From the NCBI GenBank assembly GCA_947503765.1, contig CANNFA010000003.1, positions 558,001 to 622,000 on the forward strand: 64,000 nucleotides of DNA. The letters are read 5' to 3'. A program made the translations under genes and the position numbers. The notes below the pieces were generated by a model, which saw only the letters and a list, made by a program, of their open reading frames with translations, had not been told where the DNA came from and did no database searches. Below are positions 49,593 to 57,926 of the stretch, in pieces. The DNA comes from an uncultured Paracoccaceae bacterium (GTDB taxonomy: Bacteria; Pseudomonadota; Alphaproteobacteria; Rhodobacterales; Rhodobacteraceae). How positions within the stretch are numbered: the stretch's first letter is position 1; the number at the start of each line of letters is the position of its first letter.

Positions 49593-50657
49593 CTATTCCT
49601 TCCAGTCGACCATGCGCATTGCGCCGGACACATCGCCTGGCGGAATGCCGGCCTCTTTCGCCTCGGCCATCGTCTTGATGATTGCGGACAGCGCCCTGGC
49701 ACGGCCGCCCGCGTCGAAGGCTTGCAGCGGCCGGATCGTGTCGATCTCGACCACTGCCCCCAGCTTGGCGGTTGCCTCATCGGCCAGCAGGGCCGCGATG
49801 GGCTGCAAGGTCCAGATCGCCAGCTGGCGCTGCGCCTCTCTGACGGCGGGTCCAGTCGCCGCCCGGTTCGCCAGCGACGGCAGGACGCCATAGGCCATCA
49901 AAATACCCTCTCGGGCCGCTGCCAGCGTCTCGTCGGTCATGCTCCTGGACAGGTCCGGCGAGAGCTGATCCGGCTTCTGACCGATGGTGGGATTCATGCC
50001 CGCCGCCGTCGCCTGGGCCACGCCCTCGATCACCAGAGTCGAGCCTCGCCGCCCTTTGAACGCGCCGCGCATCGTGGCCATGTCCTCGGCCCCGGTATCG
50101 GGCAAGGGCACGATCTGAGAGCCGAGCGGGGCATTCTCGAACGTCTCGGCGAGCGCCGATTCGACCGCGTGAAGCATCGCCCCGGTCAGGCTCGACCGCC
50201 GCAGCGGTGCGGTGCCGATCCATGGCGTCAGGTTGTCTGAGCCGATCCGCAGGTGCAGCACCTCGGCCGCAAGGGCGGTGACAGTGCGCCCGCCGCCCGC
50301 CTCGGGGATGGACAGGCGATAGACGCGCGGCCGGCCGTCGCGCGTGGTCACATCCCAGTCGGTCGCGGGCACCAGCCCCAGTTCGGTGATCAGGAAGACC
50401 GCTTCGCCATTGAGCGCCACGGCACGGGCGATCATCGCCATGTTGGCCCGCGTCAGCAGGTTGGTGCCGGTCACGTCCGCCATTGCGAACCCGCCTTCCC
50501 AAAGGCTGACGCAGCTCTGCACGGTCGCAGTCAGCTCGGCCACGCCGCGCCGCCCGCTGATGAAGCTGTCACGCGCCGCCATCACTTGCGCGGTATAGCC
50601 GGAACCGCTCGACCTGGCCTCGATCGGGCGCAGCTTGTTCTTGAGCCATCCAAGCAT
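49593..50657 (-). CDS. Phage portal protein (HK97 type)
   Basis: A 354-residue portal protein, somewhat short for the family. Seen: MLGWLKNKLRP start, the GNGEAVFLI-like segment NGEAVFLITELG (about 83-94), WDVTTRDGRPRVYRLS, EVLHLRI (about 124-130), and a C-terminal helix-rich part (ALLADEATAKLG). It forms the ring at one capsid corner through which DNA is pumped. The ATG at 50657 follows GGAGGTG. The gene comes after capsid and protease in transcription order, the reverse of most HK97-like phages. Confidence 0.88.
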   Translation of the reverse strand: MLGWLKNKLRPIEARSSGSGYTAQVMAARDSFISGRRGVAELTATVQSCVSLWEGGFAMADVTGTNLLTRANMAMIARAVALNGEAVFLITELGLVPATDWDVTTRDGRPRVYRLSIPEAGGGRTVTALAAEVLHLRIGSDNLTPWIGTAPLRRSSLTGAMLHAVESALAETFENAPLGSQIVPLPDTGAEDMATMRGAFKGRRGSTLVIEGVAQATAAGMNPTIGQKPDQLSPDLSRSMTDETLAAAREGILMAYGVLPSLANRAATGPAVREAQRQLAIWTLQPIAALLADEATAKLGAVVEIDTIRPLQAFDAGGRARALSAIIKTMAEAKEAGIPPGDVSGAMRMVDWKE

Positions 50658-50659
50658 TT

Positions 50660-51238
50660 TCACCTCCACCGGATTGCTGGGTGACGCGCCACCACGCGCT
50701 GCGCGACCGCCGCCACAGGCTGCCAATTCCGGGCCTCGATCTGGGCTTGGGAATAGGCAGGCTTCGTGACCGCGCTGATCTCGATCAGGTCCGCCGCCTT
50801 GACGGTGCGCAGGATCGCATCGCCGCGTTCCTCGACCGTCTCGCCGCCTGGGCGAACACGGAAGCCGGGCGAAAGTCCCCGCACCAGTCCGGCCGCATGG
50901 GCACTGAGGAAGTCGCGGACATAGGACACGCCGCCCATGCCGGCGCTTATCGTCGCCTCAACGGTCAGCGCCTCATCGGTGTCGGTCAGGGTCAGGGTGC
51001 CGGCGGAACGTGACGCCAGCGGCTTGTTGAAGTCATGGCCGGACAGAAAATGCACGTCCTCGCCGCGTTCCAGCCGATCCGCGAAGGCGCGGGCGGCGAT
51101 CATCTCACGACGCTCACGCCCTGCCCCCATGCGTTCGGCCAGCACGGTTTCCCGGCCATATGGGAAGGTTGCCCGAAGGCGGGTTTCCCCGCCCTCGGTG
51201 CGCAGCTCAAGGCTGCCGACATGAGCGCCCCAGAGCAT
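50660..51238 (-). CDS. HK97 family prohead protease
   Basis: A 192-residue maturation protease that trims the capsid delta domain. The family signature around FLSGHDFNKPLASRSAGTLT (about 72-91) holds the catalytic His/Ser region, followed by GLVRGLSPGFRVRPG and the LIEISAVTKPAYSQAQI C-terminal block. Its ATG overlaps the TAA of the capsid gene by one base (TAATG), so translation is coupled. Confidence 0.92.
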   Translation of the reverse strand: MLWGAHVGSLELRTEGGETRLRATFPYGRETVLAERMGAGRERREMIAARAFADRLERGEDVHFLSGHDFNKPLASRSAGTLTLTDTDEALTVEATISAGMGGVSYVRDFLSAHAAGLVRGLSPGFRVRPGGETVEERGDAILRTVKAADLIEISAVTKPAYSQAQIEARNWQPVAAVAQRVVARHPAIRWR

Positions 51239-52512
51239 TACGTGCTCGCCGTGTTGACGCCGATCAGGATTTCCAGCTGCGCAGGCCGCGCAACCGTCAC
51301 ATCCATCGTCGCCAGCGCCGTGATCCGCAGACCGCCCGATTGTGCATCGGTGAAGGGATCCCGGATCATGTCCACCGCGCCCCATGCCCCGACGAAGATC
51401 GGCGCAACGCCGCCCGCGTTGGTGGTCAGCAGCGCCTTGGTCGGCAGAACGGTTGATCCGGTCGGCGCCTCAAGCGCGTTGGTGCTCATGGCGATGTTGC
51501 CCGCCGGGATGTTGCGCACCATGCGGTCCCATTCGGAAACCGCCGTGTTGGTGATGAGCTGCGCATCCATGTAGCTCCAAACCTCGGGCCGGATCAGCGC
51601 CTTGACCGCCGCCGGCGATCCTGCCGCGTTACCGGCCATGAACCGCACAACAGCCGCGCGGAATGCCGACCAGGCTGCATCGCCGTTCACGCCTTCCTCG
51701 TTGATCCCGTAGGTGCTGGCCCCGGTAATCACGCCCAAAGGCTGGCCATTGGCACCAGTGCCCAGGAACACCGCCGCATCCATCGCCGCGCCCATGGCCC
51801 CGCTCATATCGCGCCGCACCGCCTGTTCCAGTGCCGCGCCCGATTGTTTCAGCGCCCGGCGGGTGATGCGCATCTGGATCCCGAGATTCTGTTCGGGCTT
51901 CATCGCCCGGTCGGTCGTGGCGTAGGTGGTCGGGCCCGAGACATTGCCGGTTTCCGATGTTGCCCAGCCGGCCGATACGCTCGAAGTCGTCACCGGATAT
52001 TCAACTTCGCCGTGGTCGATGCTGATCATCTGCGCGCCCATGCGGGATGCCACGCTGTCAGGAAACAGCCGGTCGATGATCGGCCGGGTGCTGATCGGAT
52101 CGGGGGTGCCGCTGGCGACAGTCTCGCCGGCCCGCTGTTCCAGCGCCTGCCACGGCACCGGGATGCCACGGAACCCGCCCTGCTCGCGCAGCTCCTGCAC
52201 GATCTCGGCGGTCTGTCCGTCCAGCTGCCGCCCTTCATCGAGGGCCAGCGCGACCTGGCGCATCTCGAAACCGGACATGAGGTCGGCCCATTCCTGCGCG
52301 GAACGGGTTTCCAGTTCGCTGCCCGCGTCCCGGCGTTCGGTATCTTCGGCGATCAGGGCGGCGCGATACCGGGTTTCGTTCGCGCGATACTCGGTATCGA
52401 GTTCGCCCATCTGGCGGGTTTCGTCCTCGGTCGGGCTTTCCTTGCCCACCAGCTCGGCCAGCGACTGCCGAATTTCCGACTGTCGCCGGGCGATTCTCAC
52501 ACTATCAAGCAT
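51238..52512 (-). CDS. Major capsid protein (HK97 fold)
   Basis: A 424-residue capsid precursor. The first ~105 residues are a charged coiled delta domain; after a probable cleavage region the HK97 core starts (about 120). Hallmarks are VEYPVTTSSVSAGWATSETG, the spine-helix block KPEQNLGIQMRITRRALKQS, and a capsid C-terminal GAWGAVDMIRDPFTDAQSG strand. It overlaps HNH by 8 bp and the protease by one base. The full-length, undisturbed frame argues against decay. Confidence 0.93.
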   Translation of the reverse strand: MLDSVRIARRQSEIRQSLAELVGKESPTEDETRQMGELDTEYRANETRYRAALIAEDTERRDAGSELETRSAQEWADLMSGFEMRQVALALDEGRQLDGQTAEIVQELREQGGFRGIPVPWQALEQRAGETVASGTPDPISTRPIIDRLFPDSVASRMGAQMISIDHGEVEYPVTTSSVSAGWATSETGNVSGPTTYATTDRAMKPEQNLGIQMRITRRALKQSGAALEQAVRRDMSGAMGAAMDAAVFLGTGANGQPLGVITGASTYGINEEGVNGDAAWSAFRAAVVRFMAGNAAGSPAAVKALIRPEVWSYMDAQLITNTAVSEWDRMVRNIPAGNIAMSTNALEAPTGSTVLPTKALLTTNAGGVAPIFVGAWGAVDMIRDPFTDAQSGGLRITALATMDVTVARPAQLEILIGVNTAST

Positions 52513-52855
52513 CCTTGGTGTCCTTCTGTATGATGCCTCTTTGGCCGTGCCGCGACAGCGACTCGACCATGTTCCGCCATTCCTGGCGGTCCTCTCGGGG
52601 CGGGGGATGCCCGCACTCGATTCGTGTTTTTCGGGTGTGGCAACTCGGGCAAAGCGCCTGAAGGTTGCGCGGCTCATAAGACAGCTCGGGATGCGTCCGC
52701 ACCGGCTTGACGTGATCCACTTCCAGCCGGCCACCGCAGCCGCAGGACCGGCAGCGATAGCGGTCCCGCTCAAGGATTTCCGCGCGCAGCACCTGCCAGC
52801 GTTTGGTCCGGGTGACGCGCTTGGAATAGCGGTGATGATCGCGGCGGACGCTCAT
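52505..52855 (-). CDS. HNH endonuclease of the packaging module
   Basis: A 116-residue HNH nuclease with zinc-ribbon cysteines (YRCRSCGCG, about 34-42, and ALCPSCHTRK, about 67-76) and the HNH core LEVDHVKPVRTHPEL. HNH proteins next to terminase assist large terminase in cutting cos DNA in HK97-like phages. It overlaps the head-tail adaptor gene (ATGA) and the capsid gene. Confidence 0.92.
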   Translation of the reverse strand: MSVRRDHHRYSKRVTRTKRWQVLRAEILERDRYRCRSCGCGGRLEVDHVKPVRTHPELSYEPRNLQALCPSCHTRKTRIECGHPPPREDRQEWRNMVESLSRHGQRGIIQKDTKDA

Positions 52856-53193
52856 TGATCGGTCCTCGCGGAACAGGTCAGCTCCAGCGTCCGCAGGCGA
52901 GCACCCGGCGTTTCCTTGATTCCCGTGATGTTGTATTCGCGTCCGTCGCAGACAAGCCGATCTTTCGGGTCAAGTCCGGCGGTGAAATCGCTAAGGCGGA
53001 CAGTGAACCGCGTCGTGATGGTCGCCTGCACCTGTTCAGCGTTCCACCGCTCGCCGTCGCTCACATCGGATTTCTTGGCGTGAACCAGCACACCATGATC
53101 TTGCCATTCCTCGACCTGGCCGAACCCGTCATCCACCATCATGGCGCGACGGAATTGCACCAGGCGGTCAAGCTCACCTGCATTCAGAACCAT
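52852..53193 (-). CDS. Phage head-tail adaptor (head closure) protein
   Basis: A 113-residue beta-barrel protein: LNAGELDRLVQFRRAMMVDD at the start, then GVLVHAKKSDVSDGERWNAEQ and TTRFTVRLSD, the usual order of gp7/SPP1 gp16-like head closure proteins. It would seal the filled capsid and offer the tail-joining surface. Starts 10 bp inside the terminase gene and ends overlapping HNH. Confidence 0.82.
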   Translation of the reverse strand: MVLNAGELDRLVQFRRAMMVDDGFGQVEEWQDHGVLVHAKKSDVSDGERWNAEQVQATITTRFTVRLSDFTAGLDPKDRLVCDGREYNITGIKETPGARLRTLELTCSARTDQ

Positions 53194-54893
53194 TGCATCC
53201 TCGCTTTCGTCTTGGGTTGCGCCGCGATCCGCGCGCCCTGGGCGACGGCCAGCACTGACGCCGCGGCCGCGTCGATCCGGCCCGTGGAGCGGGCTTTTGC
53301 AATCTTGATGTTGTTTGCCGGGTCGCGCAGGCACACCGTGTCGCCGAAGGCCGAACGCAGCAGCATGGACGGTTTCGCCTTCACCTGTCCGTCGAAGGCA
53401 GCACGCCGGAACCTTTCGGCATCCTCGCCGCCATCGCGGAAGCCCTGGCCGCGCCAGACCAGCGGCGCGCGGATGCCCGCACGGCTGATTGCCTCACCCA
53501 GCTCGGCCTGCTTGTAGCGGTCCATCGTGATTGCGATGACGGGCTGATCCTCGACATGGCGCATCACCTCGACCAGCCACGGCGCGACGGGCACCGTCCG
53601 GTCGCCCAGCACGTTCAGCTCGCCGCGTTCCTGCATCTCGACATAGCGGCCCGCCACGCCGTCCGACTGGCCACGATCCAGCAGCGACGGTTGCGACGGG
53701 AAGGTGCCGAGGCATTCGAGCCGTCCGGTTTCGGGCCAGTAGAACGCCGCCGCCGTCATCGAGGCCGAGCCGCCCAGGTCGATGCCGATCACGACGCCGC
53801 CCTGGCGCGGCGGCAGAGCGTCGGTTTCGCAGCTCAGCCATTCGTCCGGGCTGATCAGCATGTCCCGCGACTCGCCGGACACACGCTCATTGCGGTTGTA
53901 GAGCCGGAAGCTGGTCAGGCTGGAACCGCCGCGCGCAATCGCGCGCTTCGCCTGGGCTTCGAGCCATTCCAGAGAACCGCCGATGCCGTGCGGCGCGCCG
54001 GGGTTGGCGATCAGCAGACTTTCGGCGTCATCGGCAGGAAGGCCCGGCGCGGGGCGATGTTCCTGGATGTAGGAACCGGGCGAAGGATCGTCGATCCAGC
54101 GGCTGAACGGATGCGTGTCGTCGCTAGCGGACGTGCTGATGAGGAAGGCGCGACCTTCTCGCTTGCCGAGGCCGGACAACAGCGCGTGTTCCAGCTCGTC
54201 GCCGCGATCAAGGGCCCAATGCCCGCGCTCATCGAGAATCGCCATCGTTGGCGCGCCGCCCAGGGCCGACTTGCCGTCAGCTGCGATGACGCGCAGAACA
54301 TGCCCGCCGCCGTCACCTTCATACTCGATTTCGAGCCGGGGCGCGCGGCGGTAGATCAGGTGACGCTGGATCTCAAGCGGCAGGGTTGCGGCGAACCCGG
54401 CGACGAAATCCCAGATAATCCGGCCCTGATCGCGGGTCCGCGCGGCCGCGATGATCTCGCGCCGGGGCTGGTGATCCCAGATGCCGATCAGACCGCCGAG
54501 CGCAAGGCCCGCCGTGATCGCGGATTTCCCATTGCCGCGCCCGATGCTGAGAACGGCGTTGGCAATGCCGTCAGCCATCGCGCCCTGGATGAATTGACGC
54601 TGAAAGGGTGCCAGCGATACCGGCTTTCCGGCGTTCGGCCCCTCGGGAATGCTCAGCCCTTGCATGAATTGCATAGCTCTTTCCGCCGGGGTCGCGTCGT
54701 CGTCGGGCGCGAAAATTGACAACTCCCATCGTCGGTCCCGCGCGTCGGTCAAAGTCGCGGCATTGGGACCATTTGCGAAGAGGTCTGTCTGTTCACGCTC
54801 GAAAGACTGCGCCGGCGCAGACGGAGGCGGCGGCGGAAGCATCGAGCCATCGGCCCTGCGCCACTCTCTTTTTTTCTTTGCCGTCTTCGTCAT
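53184..54893 (-). CDS. Terminase large subunit
   Basis: A 569-residue DNA-packaging motor. The ATPase domain has Walker A IGRGNGKSA (about 115-123) and Walker B TMAILDERGHW; the nuclease domain starts with VVIGIDLGGSASM, with a second Asp in RIDAAAASVLA near the end. The start (MTKTAKKKREWRRADGSM) follows a 396 bp non-coding stretch where the small subunit would be expected; no small-terminase gene was recognised. Intact and of normal length. Confidence 0.93.
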   Translation of the reverse strand: MTKTAKKKREWRRADGSMLPPPPPSAPAQSFEREQTDLFANGPNAATLTDARDRRWELSIFAPDDDATPAERAMQFMQGLSIPEGPNAGKPVSLAPFQRQFIQGAMADGIANAVLSIGRGNGKSAITAGLALGGLIGIWDHQPRREIIAAARTRDQGRIIWDFVAGFAATLPLEIQRHLIYRRAPRLEIEYEGDGGGHVLRVIAADGKSALGGAPTMAILDERGHWALDRGDELEHALLSGLGKREGRAFLISTSASDDTHPFSRWIDDPSPGSYIQEHRPAPGLPADDAESLLIANPGAPHGIGGSLEWLEAQAKRAIARGGSSLTSFRLYNRNERVSGESRDMLISPDEWLSCETDALPPRQGGVVIGIDLGGSASMTAAAFYWPETGRLECLGTFPSQPSLLDRGQSDGVAGRYVEMQERGELNVLGDRTVPVAPWLVEVMRHVEDQPVIAITMDRYKQAELGEAISRAGIRAPLVWRGQGFRDGGEDAERFRRAAFDGQVKAKPSMLLRSAFGDTVCLRDPANNIKIAKARSTGRIDAAAASVLAVAQGARIAAQPKTKARMQWF

Positions 54894-54949
54894 CGTTCAG
54901 TCTCTCGCGCGTATCTCTTCGTTCAATCGTTGTTCTCTTGGCCCTCTGC

Positions 54950-55108
54950 TTACTGGTGAGGGTTGCTGTGACGGTCAGAAAGCGGGTTACTGCAACGGGG
55001 ATGAAAACCCGTCTCCCGCCCTGACCGCCGCGATCTTGCCTGCTCACCGGAGCCGGGCCGCCGCTTAGGCCAGACCTGCCTTTCCCTCGGCTCGGTCCGC
55101 ACTCCCAT
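54950..55108 (-). CDS. Possible small basic protein upstream of terL
   Basis: A 52-residue frame starting MGVRTEPRERQVWPKRRPGS, with AAGGCGG a few bases before the ATG. It is very rich in Arg/Ser and has no hydrophobic core. It lies over a nested hairpin, so it may be a chance frame in a non-coding element. Listed for completeness. Confidence 0.25.
   Translation of the reverse strand: MGVRTEPRERQVWPKRRPGSGEQARSRRSGRETGFHPRCSNPLSDRHSNPHQ
54972..55027 (-). promoter_or_regulatory. Nested hairpin upstream of terL
   Basis: Three pairs of complementary arms share one centre: CGGTCAG/CTGACCG (54972-54978 with 55021-55027), GCGGG/CCCGC (54982-54986 with 55015-55019) and ACGGG/CCCGT (54995-54999 with 55008-55012). 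It lies about 80 bp upstream of the large-terminase start. Confidence 0.55.
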
Positions 55109-55256
55109 GTTCACCGCCTTAGAGGGTGGCAGTGGGGCCTTAGGGCGTGGAGTGACCGCACGACGCGGAATAGCTGCCCTTGTGCTTTGGCCCGTTTCCC
55201 GGTAGCACTGTGATGCGTCAGACCCGGCTAACCCGTAAAAGCCACCTGCCGCATAG

Positions 55257-55285
55257 GCCCGCCGTTTGCCCGGCGGGCTTTCTTT
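55257..55285 (+). terminator. Hairpin with T-rich tail, plus-strand terminator-like
   Basis: GCCCGCCG-TTTGCC-CGGCGGGC followed by TTTCTTTT. The T tail is on the plus strand although all genes here read on the minus strand, so it either ends an antisense or non-coding plus-strand RNA or protects the module from incoming transcription. Confidence 0.6.
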
Positions 55286-55289
55286 TATC

Positions 55290-55520
55290 TCACCTCTCGA
55301 TCAGCTCGACATCGCGTTCGGTTGCCGTGCCCAGCTCGGACACCAGCCGCCGCATGATCTGTTCCTGCTTCTGTGACGGACGCCATGACGGCCGCTTGCC
55401 GTGCCGGGCGATTGATCGCACGAACCCTTGCAGCCATTCGTCCGAGCCGTCCGCCATCACGCGGCGCACGACGATGGGCCAGCTATGGGTCAGGATTTCG
55501 TCCAGCTCGCGCCCGGTCAT
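55290..55520 (-). CDS. Small phage-module protein, unknown
   Basis: A 76-residue basic helical protein (MTGRELDEILTHSWPIVVRR start, then SWRPSQKQEQIMRRLVSELG). It starts at the ATGA overlap with the connector gene. Its position could be that of a shortened small terminase, but no family match is recognised. Confidence 0.6.
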   Translation of the reverse strand: MTGRELDEILTHSWPIVVRRVMADGSDEWLQGFVRSIARHGKRPSWRPSQKQEQIMRRLVSELGTATERDVELIER

Positions 55521-56065
55521 ACCTGCACCCCGCGATACCTGGCCCCGATCCGCGCCATGTGCGGCGACGTGGTGAGGCTCTTGGCGTCCATCGGGGATCG
55601 CCCATCGTAATGCAGCGCGGCCTGATCCATGAGCGCCTGGGCGAGGTCCGTGGGAATGTCGGATGCCGCTGCGCCGAACCCGGCCTGATACTCGATTGTG
55701 ATCCGGCTGGGGGTCAGGCCGTGATAGTCGGCCAGCCATCGGATGTAGGGCCGATTGCCGCCCACAAAGTCGAATGCCGTGAACGCCTCGCCGTCTAGCG
55801 TGACGGTTGGCACATCGCCGTCATCCGCCGGCCCGATGGGCAGCGTCAGTCCACAGGCGCGATGTGGGGCAAAGATCGTCACGCGGATTGTCTGCGTCAG
55901 CAGCGCGATCTGGGCGAAGTGCTCGATCTCGCCCGCCGCCGTCCAGGCCATGCGCTGAATGGCCTCATCGTTGTCAGGGCCGGTCACGCGCAGATGATCC
56001 TTGACCGCCTCCAGGTCGAAAGGCAGCGCAATGCCGCCTGCGGTCCGGTGCACAAGCATCCTCAT
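55517..56065 (-). CDS. Phage head-tail connector (gp6-like)
   Basis: A 182-residue protein of the phage connector family: LPFDLEAVKDHLRVTGPDND at about 12-31, a helical EAIQRMAWTAAGEIEHFAQI segment, then the RITIEYQAGFGAAASDIPTD and MDQAALHYDGRSP blocks. It forms the dodecamer below the portal. The ATG at 56065 overlaps the upstream gene (ATGA); MLVHR two codons later is an alternative. Confidence 0.85.
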   Translation of the reverse strand: MRMLVHRTAGGIALPFDLEAVKDHLRVTGPDNDEAIQRMAWTAAGEIEHFAQIALLTQTIRVTIFAPHRACGLTLPIGPADDGDVPTVTLDGEAFTAFDFVGGNRPYIRWLADYHGLTPSRITIEYQAGFGAAASDIPTDLAQALMDQAALHYDGRSPMDAKSLTTSPHMARIGARYRGVQV

Positions 56066-56412
56066 GCTGCAATTTCCACTTCTTTGACATGACGGAAGAA
56101 TCGCGCCTGGTCGGCTGCGGTCATCGCCTCGAAAGCGGCAAGCGCATAAGCCTTGAGTTCGGCGCGATTTGCCCACTCCGCCCAGGCGCGGGCCTCATCC
56201 ATGCCGCCGAGAAAGGTTGGCAAAGGCGCACCGGCCGAGCTGATCGCAGCTGACGCCGTGAGTTCAGCCTGTTCGGCGTCAAGAGAGTTCAACGTGGAAA
56301 AGGCAAGCGCCGCGCGCTCCACCTCGGACAGTCGGGCCATCGCTACGGTGCTGAAATCCGACCACGCATCGGCCGTGCCGAGGGTCAGGCAGTAGCCGAG
56401 CATCCGCGACAT
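56062..56412 (-). CDS. Hypothetical helical protein, first gene of the packaging module
   Basis: A 116-residue Ala/Glu-rich helical protein starting MSRMLGYCLTLGTADAWSDF. It is open upstream to 56583, but the extension is basic and AT-rich and crosses the junction repeat, so the ATG at 56412 is preferred. Overlaps the connector gene by 4 bp. No family recognised; it begins the transcription unit. Confidence 0.6.
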   Translation of the reverse strand: MSRMLGYCLTLGTADAWSDFSTVAMARLSEVERAALAFSTLNSLDAEQAELTASAAISSAGAPLPTFLGGMDEARAWAEWANRAELKAYALAAFEAMTAADQARFFRHVKEVEIAA

Positions 56413-56724
56413 GCGTTTGTGCGCGGGCTGTATGAGCCGACCAATGCTCGATGACGTTTTACAATTCTTCGATTTGTTCCGGTAAGGTTCACGTCTGTTC
56501 ACCTTGCCCTTGTAAACCTCAAGTCTCTGAGATTCAGGAGAATTACCGGATTCAACGGGAAGCCTGCATTTTCCTTTCCCCATCCCGTCTTCACCGCGCG
56601 TCGCGCTGCCTGACGCCGACGATTCCGCCGGCGGGCGGACGCATGCCGCGCGCCGCGCCCGTGTTGCCCTTGGTCCGGCGCGGCGCTATCGGGCATGCAG
56701 GCAAAGGCGTCGGGGGCGGAACAC
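56413..56724. other. Right junction of the satellite
   Basis: 312 bases. The left part (to about 56555) is AT-rich and should hold the promoter of the packaging operon. The GAAGCCTGCA repeat at 56559-56568 marks the probable right attachment site; host-like GC-rich DNA follows up to the GT87-type pseudogene. Confidence 0.5.
56559..56568 (+). repeat. Putative attR core
   Basis: GAAGCCTGCA, identical to 46538-46547 in the 3' end of ssrA, preceded by CAAC in both places (offset by one base) and followed by a pyrimidine-rich run in both (TTTTCCTTTC here, CTCTCTTTTC in ssrA). Excision between the two would rejoin ssrA with the host DNA to its right. Confidence 0.6.
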
Positions 56725-57915
56725 ATGACTTGGCCGGATCACCGGCGGCAGATGGCGCTGCTCTGGCTTCTTTGTGCGGCCGGGGGCGCGTTCGTGCTGG
56801 TGCAGGACATCCTGCCGGTCCAGCCGTTCTGGGATCTGCGCCTTTACGATGCCGCCGCCGCGATGGCGCGGGCCGGCGCGGACCCGTATGCGCAGGGGTT
56901 CGGGCGCTCGAACCTGCGCTTCGTGTACCCTCCGCTGGTGCTGAAGGCGTTCGCGGCGCTGGGTCCGGCCCTCGTTCCGGCGCTGGCCGCCGCCTATGTG
57001 GCCTGTGCGGGCGCCTTCCTGGCCCTGGCGCCGCCCGGCCTTCGGCTGGCGCCGGTGCTGATCGTGGGGGTCTTCGCCTTCATCCACGACCCGCTGACCT
57101 CGGGCTTCGCGACCGGGAACCTGTCGCTCTATCTGCATCTGATGATCCTGGCGCTCTGGCTGCATGCCGGCCGGTCTGGCCCGCGCCACGCGCTGCTGGC
57201 GGTCATCGTGCTGGCGGCCTGCATCAAGCCGTCCTTCGCCGCCTATTTCGGGCTGTGGGCGCTGCGCGATCTGCGCCTCGGACGGTAAAGCGCCGAGGCG
57301 GCCGCGGCGCTGCTGCTGGCGGCGGCGGTCTGGCTGTTGCAGGCGGCGCTGATGCCCGGCGCGTTTTCGGCATTCCTTCAGGCGCTGCGGGACCAGTCCG
57401 GTCTGGACGGCGGCAAGCTGGACCTGGGCCTGGGCGCGTTTCCGGCCGTCTTGCGGCTGACCGGGTCGCCCGCGGCTGCGCTGGCCGTGCATCTGGCGGT
57501 CTGGGCGGCATTCGTGGCGGCCTGGGCGGCGTGGCTGCGCCCCCGGCTGGCCGCACGGGACAACGCCGCCGCGAGACTGCTTTGCCTGACGGCGCCGGTT
57601 CTGCTCTGCGCGCTGCTCAATCCGCGGCTGAAATCCTACGATGTCGCCACGATCTTCCTGCTGGCGATCCATGCCGGCCACCTTTGGGGCCGTCTGCGCC
57701 CGGCCCCGCCGGTCCTTCCGCTGCTTGCGCTTTTCGCCGCCGTGCAGATCAATGACCCGATCGGCCCGACATATCTGCAGATGAGTGTCGAGGCCCTGAT
57801 CGTGGTCCTGTTCTACGGACTCGCCGCGCGCGCTGTCGGGCGCCCCCCGCGCCCGCCCTTTTCATTGCGACCGAATCCCGTATTGTGTGGCCGGAAAGGT
57901 CCAGACAGGCGATGA
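56725..57915 (+). pseudogene. GT87-like (DUF2029) membrane glycosyltransferase, broken by one stop
   Basis: The same frame encodes about 396 residues of polytopic membrane protein with the N-terminal loop DLRLYDAAAAMARAGADPYA seen in GT87 mannosyltransferases, and continues to 57915, but codon 188 (57286-57288) is TAA. Both halves keep matching hydrophobic helices and codon usage, so a single nonsense change (for example CAA to TAA) explains it. Alternatives are a sequencing error or a functional split protein. The stop of the full frame (57913-57915) overlaps an ATG of the sspB frame. Confidence 0.75.
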
Positions 57916-57926
57916 AGGATCCCCGA

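Larger units (their letters stand above)
54894..55289. other. Structured non-coding region upstream of terL
   Basis: 396 bases containing a nested hairpin at 54972-55027 and a strong hairpin with a T-rich tail at 55257-55285. A short minus-strand frame at 54950-55108 with a fair ribosome site overlaps the first hairpin. The stretch occupies the place of the small terminase gene. A cos/packaging site or a functional RNA is plausible. Confidence 0.5.
46538..56568. mobile_element. Integrated tail-less phage satellite (cf-PICI-like)
   Basis: About 10 kb between two copies of a 10 bp repeat, the first inside the 3' end of ssrA. All genes are on the minus strand with ATGA-type overlaps. Contents from left: integrase, AlpA-like excisionase, MerR-like regulator, two small proteins, then portal, prohead protease, major capsid, HNH nuclease, head-tail adaptor, large terminase, a ~400 bp structured non-coding region, a 76-residue protein, head-tail connector and a helical protein. 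No tail, baseplate, lysis or replication genes are present. That is the composition described for capsid-forming phage-inducible chromosomal islands, which borrow tails from a helper phage. A decayed HK97-type prophage is the main alternative, but the ORFs are all intact. Confidence 0.75.

Noticed and set aside
54793-55047. 84-codon minus-strand frame overlapping the terL start
   Set aside because: Overlaps terL in another frame and continues into the hairpin; composition is not protein-like.
46538-56568. Complete temperate prophage
   Set aside because: No tail, tape measure, baseplate, lysis or replication genes between the junction repeats, and only about 10 kb.
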